From Mesorhizobium mediterraneum (GTDB lineage Bacteria; Pseudomonadota; Alphaproteobacteria; Rhizobiales; Rhizobiaceae): a stretch of 64,000 nucleotides of DNA. Made by a program: the position numbers and the translations under genes. The stretch is taken from the NCBI RefSeq assembly GCF_002284565.1, contig NZ_NPKI01000011.1, positions 248,001-312,000 on the forward strand, written 5' to 3'. The notes beneath the pieces were generated by a model that was given only the letters and a program-made list of their open reading frames with translations, was not told the origin of the DNA and made no database searches. Shown one piece after another: positions 27,477 through 36,960 of the stretch (position 1 is the first letter of the stretch; each line of letters starts with the position of its first letter).

Positions 27477-30423
27477 GTAGCCGCTCTCCCTGCGGATCGA
27501 GAAATACCGGCGAGACGATGCGGGCGCGCACCGTTTCGGTCTTCATCGGATAGACGGCCACGATCTCGCTTCCTTCGCTAGCGACATCGCCAGCAAGCAA
27601 GGCCAGCCCGACATAGCGACCGCGTTCAGGGCTGAAGGTGACGGAGGTCACGCGGCCGCGCCCGTGGCCGTAAGGTTTCTCACCCGGCAGGAACAGGATG
27701 GCGCCACCGCGAAGGCGTTTTCCCTCCTCGATGCATTCCAGCCCGACCAGGCGCTGCCGGTCTGGCGCCTGGAAGGCGGGGCGCCGTCGCAACACGTCGC
27801 CGACGAAGCCGGTGCGCTTGCCGGCCATGCGGCCGAGGCCAAGATCGTCGAGCGTCGTGCGCCCATCGATTTCAGGTCCGGCGACATGGCCCTTTTCGAC
27901 GCGCAGCGCACCGAGCGCCTCGACGCCATAAGGCTTCAGATCGAACGGCCTGCCAGCTTCGAGCAGGCGGCTCCAGAGCTGTTCACCGGCGGTTGCGCCG
28001 ACATAGATTTCGTAGGCGCGCTCGCCGGAATAACTGAGACGCAGGATGCGGAGCGCACGGCCTCGCCATTCGCTTTCGAGCAACCCCATATGCGCAAGTG
28101 CCGCGTCGGAAACGTCGAGAGCGGGAAACGCCGCACTCAGAATTGCGCGGCTTTTCGGTCCGGCAACCGACATCGCCGCCCATTCATCGCTCACCGAGGT
28201 CACGGCTACGCGCAAATCCGGCCAGGCCGTGTCGAGCAGGAATTCGAGACGCGACAGCACATCGGCGGCCTTGGCGGTCGAGGTGGTCATGAAGAACCGG
28301 TTCTCCGCCAGCCGCGTCGTGGTGCCGTCGTCGAAGACGATGCCGTCGTCGCGCAGCATGACGCCGTAGCGGGCGCGGCCGACCGGCAGTTTGGCAAAGC
28401 CGTTGGCGTAGACGCGATCCAGGAAAATCGCGGCATCCGGGCCTTGGACGTCGATCTTGCCGAGGGTGGAAATGTCCATCAGGCTCGCGGCCTGGCGCGC
28501 ATTCCGCATTTCGGCGACGTAGGCTTCGTTCACGTCACGTCCGGACTGCTTATAGAAATAGGGCCGCATCCAGAGCCCGACCTCCAGCATCTCGGCGCCG
28601 TTCGTCATGTGCCAATCGTGCATCGGCGTGCGGCGGATCGGCTTGAAATGATGACCGATGGCGCGTCCGGCAAGCGTACCGATGGCGACCGGCGTGTAGG
28701 GCGGGCGAAAGGTCGTGGCGCCGGTCTCGGGGATCGTTGCGTTGCGCAGGGTGGCCATCGCGGCAAGCGCCGGAAAATTGCTTGTCTTGCCCTGGTCGGT
28801 GCCCATGCCGAGGGTGGTGTAGCGCTTCAGGTGCTCGACCGATTCATAGCCCTCGCGATGGGCGAGCTCGATATCCCCGGTCGTCACGTCCATCTGGAAA
28901 TCGACGAAGGCCTTTCCACGCCCAGCGGGCAGGACCTCGCGAAGCTGGGCTGCGGCGGTCTCGCCAAGATCGAGTTTCGATGGAGTGGGCGCCGGTCCCG
29001 ACTTGCCGCAAAACGATGCCGCCTGGGTGCCGGCGCGGTGACCGTCCTCGATGGCACCGGCGGTCGAATAAGCTCCCATCATCGAGCCGGCGCCGAACCG
29101 GTCCGCCGCAAACGCGCCCGGCACGAAGCCGCCGATGTCGTCGCGGTAGGCAGGTTTGATGCCCAGGTGCGAGGTGAGATGCACGGTTGGCGACCAGCCA
29201 CCGGACACGCAGACCAGGTCGCAGGCGGCCTCGGATTGGCCGTCCGGCCCGTTGAGCGTTGCACGCCTGACGGCATGGCCGCCGCGCAGGTCGACGATGT
29301 GCGTTGCGGCCCGCACAACCACGCCGAACTGTGCGGCCTCCGCGACAAGTGCTGCGGGAAGTGATGCGCGCAGATCGGCAACCGTCACCTCTGCGCCGGC
29401 TGCGGCAAGGTCGAAGGCGGTGCGCCAGGCGCCGTCATTGCTGGTGGCGACGATGATTTTTTTGCCGGGCAGGACGGCGAAACGGTTGAGATAGGTCCGG
29501 GCGGCCGAGGCAAGCATGACGCCGGGCCGGTCGTTGTTCGAGAATACCATTGGTCGCTCGATGGCGCCGGTGGCGAAAACGATCGAGCGGGCGCGAAGCA
29601 TGGTGAACGTCTGCCGCGCCTCGCCGACCGGCTGGCGATTGGTTGGGTCGCGTTGCTCGACCAGTCCGATGACATTGCCGTCATAGATACCGAAAGCGGT
29701 CGTCCGCTTCATCAAGGCGACGGTTTCGGAGCTCTCCAGCTCGGCTTCGGTCTGTCTCAACCATGCGGCCGCCGCGCTGTCGGACGGTTCCGCCAGGAGT
29801 TGGCCGCCGAGCAGGAAATCCTGCTCGATCAGCGCGACCCGCGCGCCGGCGGCCGCGGCAGCACGCGCCGCCGACAATCCCGCCGGACCGCCGCCGATGA
29901 TCGCGACATCGGCAAACGCATGACGAACCTCGTAACGGTCGGGGTCAGGGTCGGTGCCGGCTCTGCCCAGCCCGGCCGCCTTGCGGATAAAATGCTCGTA
30001 GAACATCCAGGCACGGCGCGTCGGGCCCATGAAGGTCTTGTAGTAGAAGCCGGCCGAAAGGAACGGCGCCAGCAGGCCGTTGGCGCTTTGCACGTCAAAG
30101 GCAAGCGAGGGCCAGCGGTTCTGGCTCTCCGCGACCATGCCGTCTGCGAGTTCGAGTGTCGTCGCCGGCAGGTTCGGCTCGCGCCTGCCTGCGATTCCGA
30201 GCGTAACCAGCGCGTTCGGCTCCTCGGGCCCGGCGGAAAAGATGCCGCGCGGACGATGATATTTGAAGCTGCGCCCAACCAGGGTGACGCCGTTGGCGAG
30301 CAGCGCGGACGCGAGCGTGTCGCCGCGATATCCAGCCAGCTTGCGGCCGTCGAAGGTAAAATCGACCGGCTGCTCGCGGTCGATACGGCCACCCATCGAC
30401 AGCCGCTTGTGGTTCGAACTCAT
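27469..30423 (-). CDS. soxA: Sarcosine oxidase alpha subunit
   Basis: 984 residues from ATG at 30423, the normal length. N-terminal ferredoxin-like region with FKYHRPRGIFSAGPEEPNAL (about 53-72), then the NAD/FAD domain with AIIGGGPAGLSAARAA (about 174-189), and from about residue 600 a GcvT-like tetrahydrofolate domain (LEVGLWMRPYFYK, MDISTLGKIDVQGPDA). The complex demethylates sarcosine to glycine, passing the methyl group to tetrahydrofolate and electrons to O2. Overlaps soxG by 8 bases and soxD by 4. Confidence 0.96.
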   Translation of the reverse strand: MSSNHKRLSMGGRIDREQPVDFTFDGRKLAGYRGDTLASALLANGVTLVGRSFKYHRPRGIFSAGPEEPNALVTLGIAGRREPNLPATTLELADGMVAESQNRWPSLAFDVQSANGLLAPFLSAGFYYKTFMGPTRRAWMFYEHFIRKAAGLGRAGTDPDPDRYEVRHAFADVAIIGGGPAGLSAARAAAAAGARVALIEQDFLLGGQLLAEPSDSAAAAWLRQTEAELESSETVALMKRTTAFGIYDGNVIGLVEQRDPTNRQPVGEARQTFTMLRARSIVFATGAIERPMVFSNNDRPGVMLASAARTYLNRFAVLPGKKIIVATSNDGAWRTAFDLAAAGAEVTVADLRASLPAALVAEAAQFGVVVRAATHIVDLRGGHAVRRATLNGPDGQSEAACDLVCVSGGWSPTVHLTSHLGIKPAYRDDIGGFVPGAFAADRFGAGSMMGAYSTAGAIEDGHRAGTQAASFCGKSGPAPTPSKLDLGETAAAQLREVLPAGRGKAFVDFQMDVTTGDIELAHREGYESVEHLKRYTTLGMGTDQGKTSNFPALAAMATLRNATIPETGATTFRPPYTPVAIGTLAGRAIGHHFKPIRRTPMHDWHMTNGAEMLEVGLWMRPYFYKQSGRDVNEAYVAEMRNARQAASLMDISTLGKIDVQGPDAAIFLDRVYANGFAKLPVGRARYGVMLRDDGIVFDDGTTTRLAENRFFMTTSTAKAADVLSRLEFLLDTAWPDLRVAVTSVSDEWAAMSVAGPKSRAILSAAFPALDVSDAALAHMGLLESEWRGRALRILRLSYSGERAYEIYVGATAGEQLWSRLLEAGRPFDLKPYGVEALGALRVEKGHVAGPEIDGRTTLDDLGLGRMAGKRTGFVGDVLRRRPAFQAPDRQRLVGLECIEEGKRLRGGAILFLPGEKPYGHGRGRVTSVTFSPERGRYVGLALLAGDVASEGSEIVAVYPMKTETVRARIVSPVFLDPQGERLHG

Positions 30424-30716
30424 GCCGGTGGTTTCCTGGCTGGTGATTTCCTGGCCGACAATTTCCGGGCGAGGTCGACGGATGCGATGGCGTGGTTGCG
30501 CGTGTCGCGTTCGACCACCAGCCATTGGCGGCAGCCGATCACGTGCTGCCAGAATTCGCGGTGCAGGCCCGCCGGATTTGTCCTGACATACACGTAACGG
30601 TACCAGGCCTCCGGATCGGGATCGTCGTGGGCCGGACGCGTGACGGAAGCATCGCCGCCGTAGCGGAACTCGTCATGGTCGCGCGGACCGCAGCAGGGGC
30701 ATTCGATGCGCAGCAT
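30420..30716 (-). CDS. soxD: Sarcosine oxidase delta subunit
   Basis: 98 residues from ATG at 30716. The zinc site is visible as IECPCCGPRD (Cys6, Cys9) with His52 and His58 in GLHREFWQHVIGCRQW. A short basic tail (ARKLSARKSPARKPPA) extends the C-terminus. It caps the alpha/beta interface of the sarcosine oxidase complex. Overlaps soxA by 4 bases. Confidence 0.94.
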   Translation of the reverse strand: MLRIECPCCGPRDHDEFRYGGDASVTRPAHDDPDPEAWYRYVYVRTNPAGLHREFWQHVIGCRQWLVVERDTRNHAIASVDLARKLSARKSPARKPPA

Positions 30717-30729
30717 TGTCTTGCGCCTC

Positions 30730-31986
30730 CTATTGCAGCCAGGCGGAGGGGCCGGCGCCAGCCTCATCGAGCGTGTGGCCGGTGCGGAAACGATCGAGCC
30801 CGTAGGCCGCGATCAAGGGGTGCGGCTTGCCGGTGGCGATCGTGTGCGCGAAACACCAGCCGGAAGCCGGCGTCGCCTTGAAGCCGCCATAGCACCAGCC
30901 GCCGTTGAGATAGAGGCCCCCGATCGGCGTCGGGCAGATGATCGGGCTGGCATCGGGGGTCATGTCCATGACGCCGCCCCAATGGCGCAGCAGACGGACG
31001 CGCGAAATGCAAGGCATCAGCGCAATCGCCGCCTCCGCCACTTCGCGCACGACGCCGAGATTGCCGCGCTGAGCGTAGGAATTGTAGCCGTCGAGATTGC
31101 CGCCGAAGACCAGCCCGCCCTTGTCCGACTGGCTGACGTAGAAATGGTCGGCGCCATAGGCGACGACTTGGTCTACCAACGGCTTCAGCGGTTCGGTGAC
31201 AAAGGCCTGCAGGACGTGGCTTTCGATCGGCAGTTCAAGGCCGGCCTTGGCACCGAGCACGGAGGTATGACCGGCAACAGCGAGGCCGACCTTGCCGGCG
31301 CCGATCCGGCCTTTCGTCGTTTCGACGCCGACGATACTGTCGCCGTCGCGGAGGAAGCCGGTCACCTCGCAGTTCTGGATGATGTCGACGCCATGGCCGT
31401 CGGCGGCGCGCGCATAGCCCCAGGCGACGGCGTCGTGGCGCGCCGTGCCCGCCCGGCCCTGGAAGATAGCGCCATGGATCGGAAAGCGGGCGGTGTCGGA
31501 AAAGTCGAGATAGGGCACCAGACGTCGCACCTCGTCGCGGTCGAGGATATCGGCATCGATGCCGTTCAGCCGCATGATGTTGGCGCGGTGGCTAAAGCTA
31601 TCGAGCTGGTCGGCCGAATGCGCCGTGACGAGCTGGCCGCGCTGCGAGAACATGACGTTGAAATTCAGCGCCCGCGACATGTTCTCCCAGAGCTTCATCG
31701 AGAATTCGTAGAACTGGGTGTTGCCGTCGAGCAGGTAGTTGGAGCGGATGACGGTGGTGTTGCGGCCGACATTGCCGCCGCCGATATAGCCCTTTTCGAG
31801 AACAACGACATTGCGGATGCCGTGGTTCTCGGCGAGGTAGAACGCGGTAGCGAGGCCGTGTCCACCGCCGCCGATGACAATCACATCGTAGGACGGTTTT
31901 GGCTCCGCTGCCCGCCAGGCGCGTTGCCAGTTCTTCTGGCCTGACAGCGCGTTGCGGAAAATCGAGAATGCCGAGTAGCGCGCCAT
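30730..31986 (-). CDS. soxB: Sarcosine oxidase beta subunit
   Basis: 418 residues from ATG at 31986. FAD-binding motif DVIVIGGGGHGLATAFYL (about 34-51), and the His that carries covalent FMN lies in TARHDAVAWGYA (His about 184). YNGGWCYGGFKATPASG-type C-terminal motif is present as LNGGWCYGGFKATPASG. This is the subunit where sarcosine is oxidised. It begins 10 bases after the upstream M24-type gene, which places the M24 enzymes and sarcosine oxidase in one transcript. Confidence 0.96.
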   Translation of the reverse strand: MARYSAFSIFRNALSGQKNWQRAWRAAEPKPSYDVIVIGGGGHGLATAFYLAENHGIRNVVVLEKGYIGGGNVGRNTTVIRSNYLLDGNTQFYEFSMKLWENMSRALNFNVMFSQRGQLVTAHSADQLDSFSHRANIMRLNGIDADILDRDEVRRLVPYLDFSDTARFPIHGAIFQGRAGTARHDAVAWGYARAADGHGVDIIQNCEVTGFLRDGDSIVGVETTKGRIGAGKVGLAVAGHTSVLGAKAGLELPIESHVLQAFVTEPLKPLVDQVVAYGADHFYVSQSDKGGLVFGGNLDGYNSYAQRGNLGVVREVAEAAIALMPCISRVRLLRHWGGVMDMTPDASPIICPTPIGGLYLNGGWCYGGFKATPASGWCFAHTIATGKPHPLIAAYGLDRFRTGHTLDEAGAGPSAWLQ

Positions 31987-31996
31987 GCGTGCGGGC

Positions 31997-33145
31997 CTAT
32001 CGAACGATCGGGCCGGCCGGCGTGCGGGTAAGCACTTCGGCACCCGCATCGGTCAGAAGCACCGTGTTGGAAACGAAGTCATCACCGCGACCGGTGCCCA
32101 TCAGCCACGACAGGATGTGGAAGCTCATCCCGGTCTCGATCTCGAGATCGGAATCGTGCCTCAAGCCGGTCACCGAGTTGCCGCCGGTCCATGATGGCGG
32201 CTGCCCGACGCCGACGAGGTAGCCGCAGTGATGGCGGCGATAGTGAGAAAGACCGGCCTCATCGGCGACGGCTTGCCAGGCGGCGTAGAGGTCGCGCGCT
32301 CTGGCGCCGGGCCGCAGCGCCTCGACGACCGCGTTGAAGGCCTTGGCGGTCACTTCCGCCATCGCGGCATCTTCGTCGCTGATGTGGCCGATGCGAACGA
32401 GCCGGCCGAGCGGCGCGTGATAACGCGCGATGCAGCCGGACAGTTCGACGAAGACCGGCTCGCCCTTGCGATAGATCCCGTCACCCCAGGTCGTATGCTC
32501 TTCGCCCAGGCGCGCGGCCGGGCGGATGAACGGGCCGAAGCCCGGAGCATGACCGCCGGCGCGGATCATCGCCGCAACGCATTGGGCCGCGACCTCCGGT
32601 TCGGAGGCGCCGTCCGAGATCGCCGCGATCGCGGCGCCGGCGGCAGCGTCAGTCACTTGTGCCGCCTGACGCATCAGCGCCTGTTCCTCGGCGCTCTTCA
32701 CCCGCCGCATTTTGTCGACCAGACCGGAGACATCGCTCCATCTGGCATCAGCCTGCGTTTGGAGTGCGATGGCAAGCCCATGGCTTAGGCCAGCCGTCCA
32801 GTATTCGAGGCCGATCCGCTCGCCGGACAGGCCGAGCTCCGCAAGCACGCGCGCGGCAAGATCGGCCGCCGTTTCGCTGTCGGAATGGCCGCGGAATTCC
32901 GCTGCGGTCACCTGTTTCTCGATCGTCACCTTTTCCATCGAGCGGGTGATCAGAACAGGTTTTCCTTCGAGCGGGACGATCAGCAGGTGAGGGGCAAAAT
33001 AACCCCAGTGATCGAGCCCGGTGAGGTAGAAGACGTTCTCCGGCGACGCAAAGACCGCCGCGTCGAACTCACGCTCGGCCAGCGCCGTGCGGACCTTGGC
33101 AAGGCGGCCGGCGATTTCGGCTTCGGAAAACGGATTACGGTCCAT
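31997..33145 (-). CDS. M24-fold hydrolase (creatinase/ectoine-hydrolase-like), copy 1
   Basis: 382 residues with an N-terminal creatinase_N domain (FYLTGLDHWGYFAPHLLIV) and a C-terminal pita-bread M24 domain. The five metal ligands of true M24 peptidases are absent: the first Asp region reads VFVELSGCIARYHAPLGR. His in EEHTTWGD and Glu in FVELSG match catalytic positions of creatinase, a metal-free amidinohydrolase. The later Glu seen in the sister protein is replaced here (GDDFVSNTVLL). Followed 10 bases later by soxB. Creatinase makes sarcosine plus urea, the sarcosine oxidase substrate, so a creatine-like substrate is a reasonable inference; ectoine-type hydrolysis is the alternative. Confidence 0.82.
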   Translation of the reverse strand: MDRNPFSEAEIAGRLAKVRTALAEREFDAAVFASPENVFYLTGLDHWGYFAPHLLIVPLEGKPVLITRSMEKVTIEKQVTAAEFRGHSDSETAADLAARVLAELGLSGERIGLEYWTAGLSHGLAIALQTQADARWSDVSGLVDKMRRVKSAEEQALMRQAAQVTDAAAGAAIAAISDGASEPEVAAQCVAAMIRAGGHAPGFGPFIRPAARLGEEHTTWGDGIYRKGEPVFVELSGCIARYHAPLGRLVRIGHISDEDAAMAEVTAKAFNAVVEALRPGARARDLYAAWQAVADEAGLSHYRRHHCGYLVGVGQPPSWTGGNSVTGLRHDSDLEIETGMSFHILSWLMGTGRGDDFVSNTVLLTDAGAEVLTRTPAGPIVR

Positions 33146-33220
33146 CAGGCGTCCTCGTGCTGGGTGCCGGTTTCGTTGCCGGCATGATCTTTCGTCAGTT
33201 CCGGGTTCCCGTCCTCATGG

Positions 33221-34411
33221 TCAGTCGAGGACGATGAGTTCGCGCGCCACATCGCAGAGGCGTTCGCCGCCGCGATCCGTGACAACGAAGGATTCCGAGA
33301 TGGCGATGCCGAAATCGTCGAGCCAAACGCCGGCCATGAAATGGAAGCACATCCCGGACTGCATCTGGGTGCTGTCGCCGGGACGGAGACTTGCGGTGCG
33401 CTCGCCCCAATCGGGCGGGTAGGCGAGCCCGACCGGATAGCCGACGCGGCTTTCCTTCTTCAGCCCATTCCTCCGCAGGACCGCCTGCCAGGCGGCTTCC
33501 ACCTCTTCGGCGGTGGTGCCGGGGCGCGCCTTCTCAAGGCCGGCGTCGACGCCCTCGACGATCGCCTTAGCCATGTCGAGGATAGCTTGCGGCGGCTTGC
33601 CGAAATGCACGGTCCGCGTCAGCGCCGCATGATAGCGCCGCCGCACCCCGGCGATCTCCAGAATGGCGAGGCCGCTGTCCGGCAACGGCGCATCGGACCA
33701 CGTCAGATGCGGCGTGCTGGTGCCCTCGCCGACGGGCATCAGCGGACAGATTGCAGCATAGTCGCCGCCCGCTCCGGGCACGCCCATGATCTGCGCGTGA
33801 TAGATTTCCGCAATGACGTGGTTCTGAGGCACGCCAGGTCGCATTTTTTCGATGGCGTGGTTCATGGCGTGCGTGCAGATCGCACCGGCCTCGCGGATCA
33901 GCACCAGCTCGGCTTCGGATTTGACCAGTCGCGCCCAGTTGACGAGATCATGGTTGTTGGCGAAGTGCGCGTCGGGCAGCCCGCTGACGAGATGGGCGTG
34001 GCAGCGCGCGGTGTAATAATGCGCGTCCATCTCGACGCCGATGCGGGCCTTTCCCCAGCCACGCGATCGGATCAGATGGGCGAGTTCGTCATAGGGGTGT
34101 TCGACGGGCTGCTGCACCAGCCGTTCCGAGAACGGCACGATGTTTTTCTCCAGCAGGCCGGTGGTCAGGCGTGCGCTCCTGGCGTCCTGCGCCCTGCCGA
34201 ACCAGATCGGCCGGTCCTCTTCCAGATGGACGAGGACGCACTGCGGAACGTAGAACGACCATCCGTCATAACCGATCAGCCAGCACATATTGGCGGGATC
34301 CTGACAGACGATGAGGTCGAAGCCGGCCTTTTCCATGCGTCTCTTCACGCCAGCTAGGCGCTGCGCATAGTCCGCTTGCGTGAATGTCCCGAAACCGCTC
34401 GCGCTCGCCAC
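33221..34411 (-). CDS. M24-fold hydrolase (ectoine-hydrolase DoeA/creatinase-like), copy 2
   Basis: 396 residues if it starts at GTG 34411, where GGCAGGA lies upstream; a TTG at 34489 would add 26 residues. MCWLIGYDGWSFYVPQCVLV (N-domain) and YPVGLAYPPDWGERTASLRPGD are close to ectoine hydrolase DoeA as I remember it. Like creatinase it lacks the M24 metal ligands; His in TSTPHLTW, Glu in AILEIAG and Glu in IAISESF stand at catalytic positions. First gene of the sox operon and divergent from an Ehu-like transporter. DoeA acts on ectoine, but no other ectoine-pathway gene (doeB, eutABC) is near, while sarcosine oxidase is. Confidence 0.82.
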   Translation of the reverse strand: MASASGFGTFTQADYAQRLAGVKRRMEKAGFDLIVCQDPANMCWLIGYDGWSFYVPQCVLVHLEEDRPIWFGRAQDARSARLTTGLLEKNIVPFSERLVQQPVEHPYDELAHLIRSRGWGKARIGVEMDAHYYTARCHAHLVSGLPDAHFANNHDLVNWARLVKSEAELVLIREAGAICTHAMNHAIEKMRPGVPQNHVIAEIYHAQIMGVPGAGGDYAAICPLMPVGEGTSTPHLTWSDAPLPDSGLAILEIAGVRRRYHAALTRTVHFGKPPQAILDMAKAIVEGVDAGLEKARPGTTAEEVEAAWQAVLRRNGLKKESRVGYPVGLAYPPDWGERTASLRPGDSTQMQSGMCFHFMAGVWLDDFGIAISESFVVTDRGGERLCDVARELIVLD

Positions 34412-34481
34412 CGAAATCCTGCCTTTACGGATGCGCTGTTTTGCCCTTTTCACACGGGCAACTTGCCTAAATTGTGCACAA

Positions 34482-34491
34482 CTAGACAATA
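34482..34491. promoter_or_regulatory. Palindrome TTGTGCACAA in divergent promoter region
   Basis: A perfect 10-bp palindrome of GntR-operator type upstream of the M24/sox operon. A related imperfect site, TTGTATACGT, lies at 34567-34576 on the transporter side. The GntR gene at the end of the transporter operon is the likely binder. The 241-bp gap is AT-rich at 34490-34560, as expected for two divergent promoters. Confidence 0.5.
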
Positions 34492-34652
34492 ATTTGTCGT
34501 TTGACCGCGAATTATCGCCGAATTTCTAACGTTTTTATATCTTCACTTGCGCAATGTCTAGGGCAGTTGTATACGTCTTGTCAGGCGGGTGTCGACCTCG
34601 AAGAAGGCTGCGCCCTGGGAACCATTCATCAGTTGTTCAACGGGAGAAAAGC

Positions 34653-35522
34653 ATGTTCAAATCATCGATATCGCGCCGGATGGTCGTCAAAGCCGCCGCC
34701 TGCCTCGCGCTCGCCGCCACGTCATTGGCGTCGTTGCCCGCTCATGCGGAAACCACTCTCGAACGGGCCAAGAAGGACGGCTACATCCGCGTCGGCTTCG
34801 CCAACGAGGCGCCGTTCGGTTTCGCCACGCCTGACGGCAAGCTGACCGGTGAGGCGCCGGAAGTCGCCAAGGCGGTGCTCGCCAAGATGGGTATCGCGCA
34901 GGTCGACGGCGTGCTGACCGAATTCGGTTCGCTCATTCCGGGTCTCAAGGCCGGCCGTTTCGACATCATCGCCGCTGGCATGTTCATCAATCCGAAGCGC
35001 TGCGCCGAGATCAATTTCTCCGAGCCGTCCTACGGCATCGGTCAGGCCATGCTGGTGGCAAAAGGCAATCCGAAGGGCGTGAAGGATTATTCCAGCATCA
35101 AGGACAATCCGGATCTCAAGCTCGCCGTGATGGCCGGCGCCGTCGAGGGCGGCTATGCCAAGGACGCCGGCGTCGCCGCAGGGCAGATTGTCGCTTTGCC
35201 CGACCAGTCCAGCCTTGTGGCCGCTGTTCAGGCTGGCCGCGCGGACGCTGCCGCACTGACCGCCCTTTCGATCGCCGACATGGCCAAGAAGGCCGACGGC
35301 GTCGAATCGACCAAGCCGTTCGGCGAGGTTGCCGGCAAGTCGGTGAAAGGCCATGGCGGCTTCGGCTTCCGCAAGGAAGATACCGATCTGCAGGAGGCGT
35401 TCAACGCCGAGCTGAAGACGTTCCTCGGTTCACCGGAGCACATCGCGCTGGTCGAGCCGCTCGGCTTCGGCAAGGACTATCTCCCCAACAAGACCACCGC
35501 GCAGCTTTGCGCGGGCGAGTAG
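34653..35522 (+). CDS. Polar-amino-acid ABC solute-binding protein (EhuB-like)
   Basis: 289 residues from ATG at 34653, GGGAG 8 bases upstream. Signal peptide with SRRMVVKAAACLALAATSLA ending near AHA-ET. The mature body is a family-3 binding protein: YIRVGFANEAPFGFATPDGK and GRFDIIAAGMFINPKRC. The latter resembles EhuB of the ectoine importer, although the family also covers other small zwitterions. It would capture the substrate of the divergent M24/sarcosine-oxidase operon. A strong terminator-like hairpin follows the stop. Confidence 0.92.
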   Translation: MFKSSISRRMVVKAAACLALAATSLASLPAHAETTLERAKKDGYIRVGFANEAPFGFATPDGKLTGEAPEVAKAVLAKMGIAQVDGVLTEFGSLIPGLKAGRFDIIAAGMFINPKRCAEINFSEPSYGIGQAMLVAKGNPKGVKDYSSIKDNPDLKLAVMAGAVEGGYAKDAGVAAGQIVALPDQSSLVAAVQAGRADAAALTALSIADMAKKADGVESTKPFGEVAGKSVKGHGGFGFRKEDTDLQEAFNAELKTFLGSPEHIALVEPLGFGKDYLPNKTTAQLCAGE

Positions 35523-35535
35523 GTTCCCAACTGCT

Positions 35536-35562
35536 GGCGGCGCGAAAGCGCCGCCCTTTTTT
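35536..35562 (+). terminator. Intra-operon terminator/attenuator after the binding-protein gene
   Basis: A perfect 8-bp stem GGCGGCGC / GCGCCGCC with a GAAA tetraloop followed by C and six T. It lies between the binding-protein stop (35522) and the first permease start (35576), so partial termination would give more binding protein than permease. Confidence 0.85.
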
Positions 35563-35575
35563 CTAGGGGAATCGC

Positions 35576-36304
35576 ATGGGAATCCGTACCCTTGTCACCC
35601 TGCTGATCGTCGCGCTTGGCGTGATCGCCGCCTTGGCTACGCAGGAAGCCTATAGCCTGTTTCTACCGGGGCTGCTGCAAGGCGCGGTCCTGACGATCGA
35701 GATCGCCATCCTCGGCAGCCTGCTGGCAATTGTCATGGGCGTGCTGGCAGCGCTGGCGCGGATGTACGGCCCGGCGCCGCTCAGATGGCTGGCCACGGTC
35801 TATGTCGAGATTTTCCGCGGCACGTCGGCGCTGGTGCAATTGTTCTGGTTGTTTTTCGTGCTGCCGCAATTCGGTGTCACCCTCAACGCATTTCTGGTTG
35901 CCGTTCTGGCGCTCGGCCTGAACGTTGGTGCTTACGGATCGGAAGTCGTGCGCGGCGCGATCCAGTCCGTCGCTCGCGGACAGTGGGAGGCGTGCACTGC
36001 GCTGAACATGAGCCGCCCCCAGATGCTGCGCCGGATCATACTGCCACAGGCTTTCGTCGCCATGATCCCACCTTGGGGCAATTTGTTCATCGAGCTTTTG
36101 AAATCGACAGCGCTGGTCTCGCTGATAACGCTCTCGGACCTCGCTTTCAAGGCGCAGCAGATGAACCAGAATACGTTCAAGACCATTCCGATCTTCACCC
36201 TCGTCCTGCTGATGTATTTGGCAATGTCGCTGGTTGTGACCATCGGCATGCGGCTTCTCGAAAGGCGAGCTTCGCTTGGGCTGGCGCGGGGGAAGGCAGC
36301 ATGA
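35576..36304 (+). CDS. Polar-amino-acid ABC permease (EhuC-like)
   Basis: 242 residues with about five membrane spans. EAA loop: GQWEACTALNMSRPQMLRRI. Typical His/Glu/ectoine-type permease with VYVEIFRGTSALVQLFWLFF. It overlaps the next permease gene by 4 bases. Confidence 0.93.
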   Translation: MGIRTLVTLLIVALGVIAALATQEAYSLFLPGLLQGAVLTIEIAILGSLLAIVMGVLAALARMYGPAPLRWLATVYVEIFRGTSALVQLFWLFFVLPQFGVTLNAFLVAVLALGLNVGAYGSEVVRGAIQSVARGQWEACTALNMSRPQMLRRIILPQAFVAMIPPWGNLFIELLKSTALVSLITLSDLAFKAQQMNQNTFKTIPIFTLVLLMYLAMSLVVTIGMRLLERRASLGLARGKAA

Positions 36305-36960
36305 TCTGGGATTGGGCATTTGCTTTTGAAATCCTGCCGGTGCTCGCCCGCGCCGCCATCGTCTCCATCGAAGCGACGCTGATCGGCTTTGCGCTTGCCG
36401 CCTCGCTTGGCCTGGTACTGGCGGTCGTCCGCATTGCCGTGCCTTGGACCGGCTGGACGATTTCGGTGCTGGTCGAGCTGATCCGTTCTACCCCGCTGCT
36501 GATCCAGATATTCTTTCTCTATTTCGTCTTTCCGAAATTCGGTGTCGTGCTCGACGCCTTCACCGCCGGGGTGCTTGCCATCGGCATCCACTATGCCGCC
36601 TATTGCTCCGAGGTCTATCGCGCCGGTTTCGACAACATCCATCGCGGCCAATGGGAAGCCTCGATCGCGCTCAACCTGTCGTCCTGGACGACGTTCCGCG
36701 ACATCATCATCCCGCAGGCGATTCCGCCAATCGTTCCGGCGCTCGGCAACTATCTGGTCGCCTTGTTCAAGGAGACGCCATTGCTTTCCGCGATCGCCGT
36801 GATGGAACTGATGCAGACCGCCAAGATCATCGGCTCCGATACCTTCCGCTACACCGAGCCGATGACGCTGGTCGGCCTGTTCTTCCTTGCCATGAGCCTG
36901 GTTTCGGCCGTGCTCATCCGCTCCCTGGAACGCCTGCTCAACCGGAGGACCATGCGATGA
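36301..36960 (+). CDS. Polar-amino-acid ABC permease (EhuD-like)
   Basis: 219 residues from ATG at 36301. Five spans with VELIRSTPLLIQIFFLYFVF and EAA loop GQWEASIALNLSSWTTFRDI. It is the heterodimer partner of the preceding permease. The stop overlaps the ATPase start (ATGA). Confidence 0.93.
   Translation: MIWDWAFAFEILPVLARAAIVSIEATLIGFALAASLGLVLAVVRIAVPWTGWTISVLVELIRSTPLLIQIFFLYFVFPKFGVVLDAFTAGVLAIGIHYAAYCSEVYRAGFDNIHRGQWEASIALNLSSWTTFRDIIIPQAIPPIVPALGNYLVALFKETPLLSAIAVMELMQTAKIIGSDTFRYTEPMTLVGLFFLAMSLVSAVLIRSLERLLNRRTMR

Noticed and set aside
27664..29364. Large plus-strand open frame inside soxA
   Set aside because: It is the complement of soxA, with Arg/Gly/His-rich composition and no recognisable domain.
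30706..31944. Plus-strand open frame of 412 codons
   Set aside because: Antisense to soxB, whose motifs are complete.
26979..31986. Dimethylglycine/betaine demethylation operon
   Set aside because: The four subunits match heterotetrameric sarcosine oxidase in order and length; no Rieske betaine monooxygenase is nearby.
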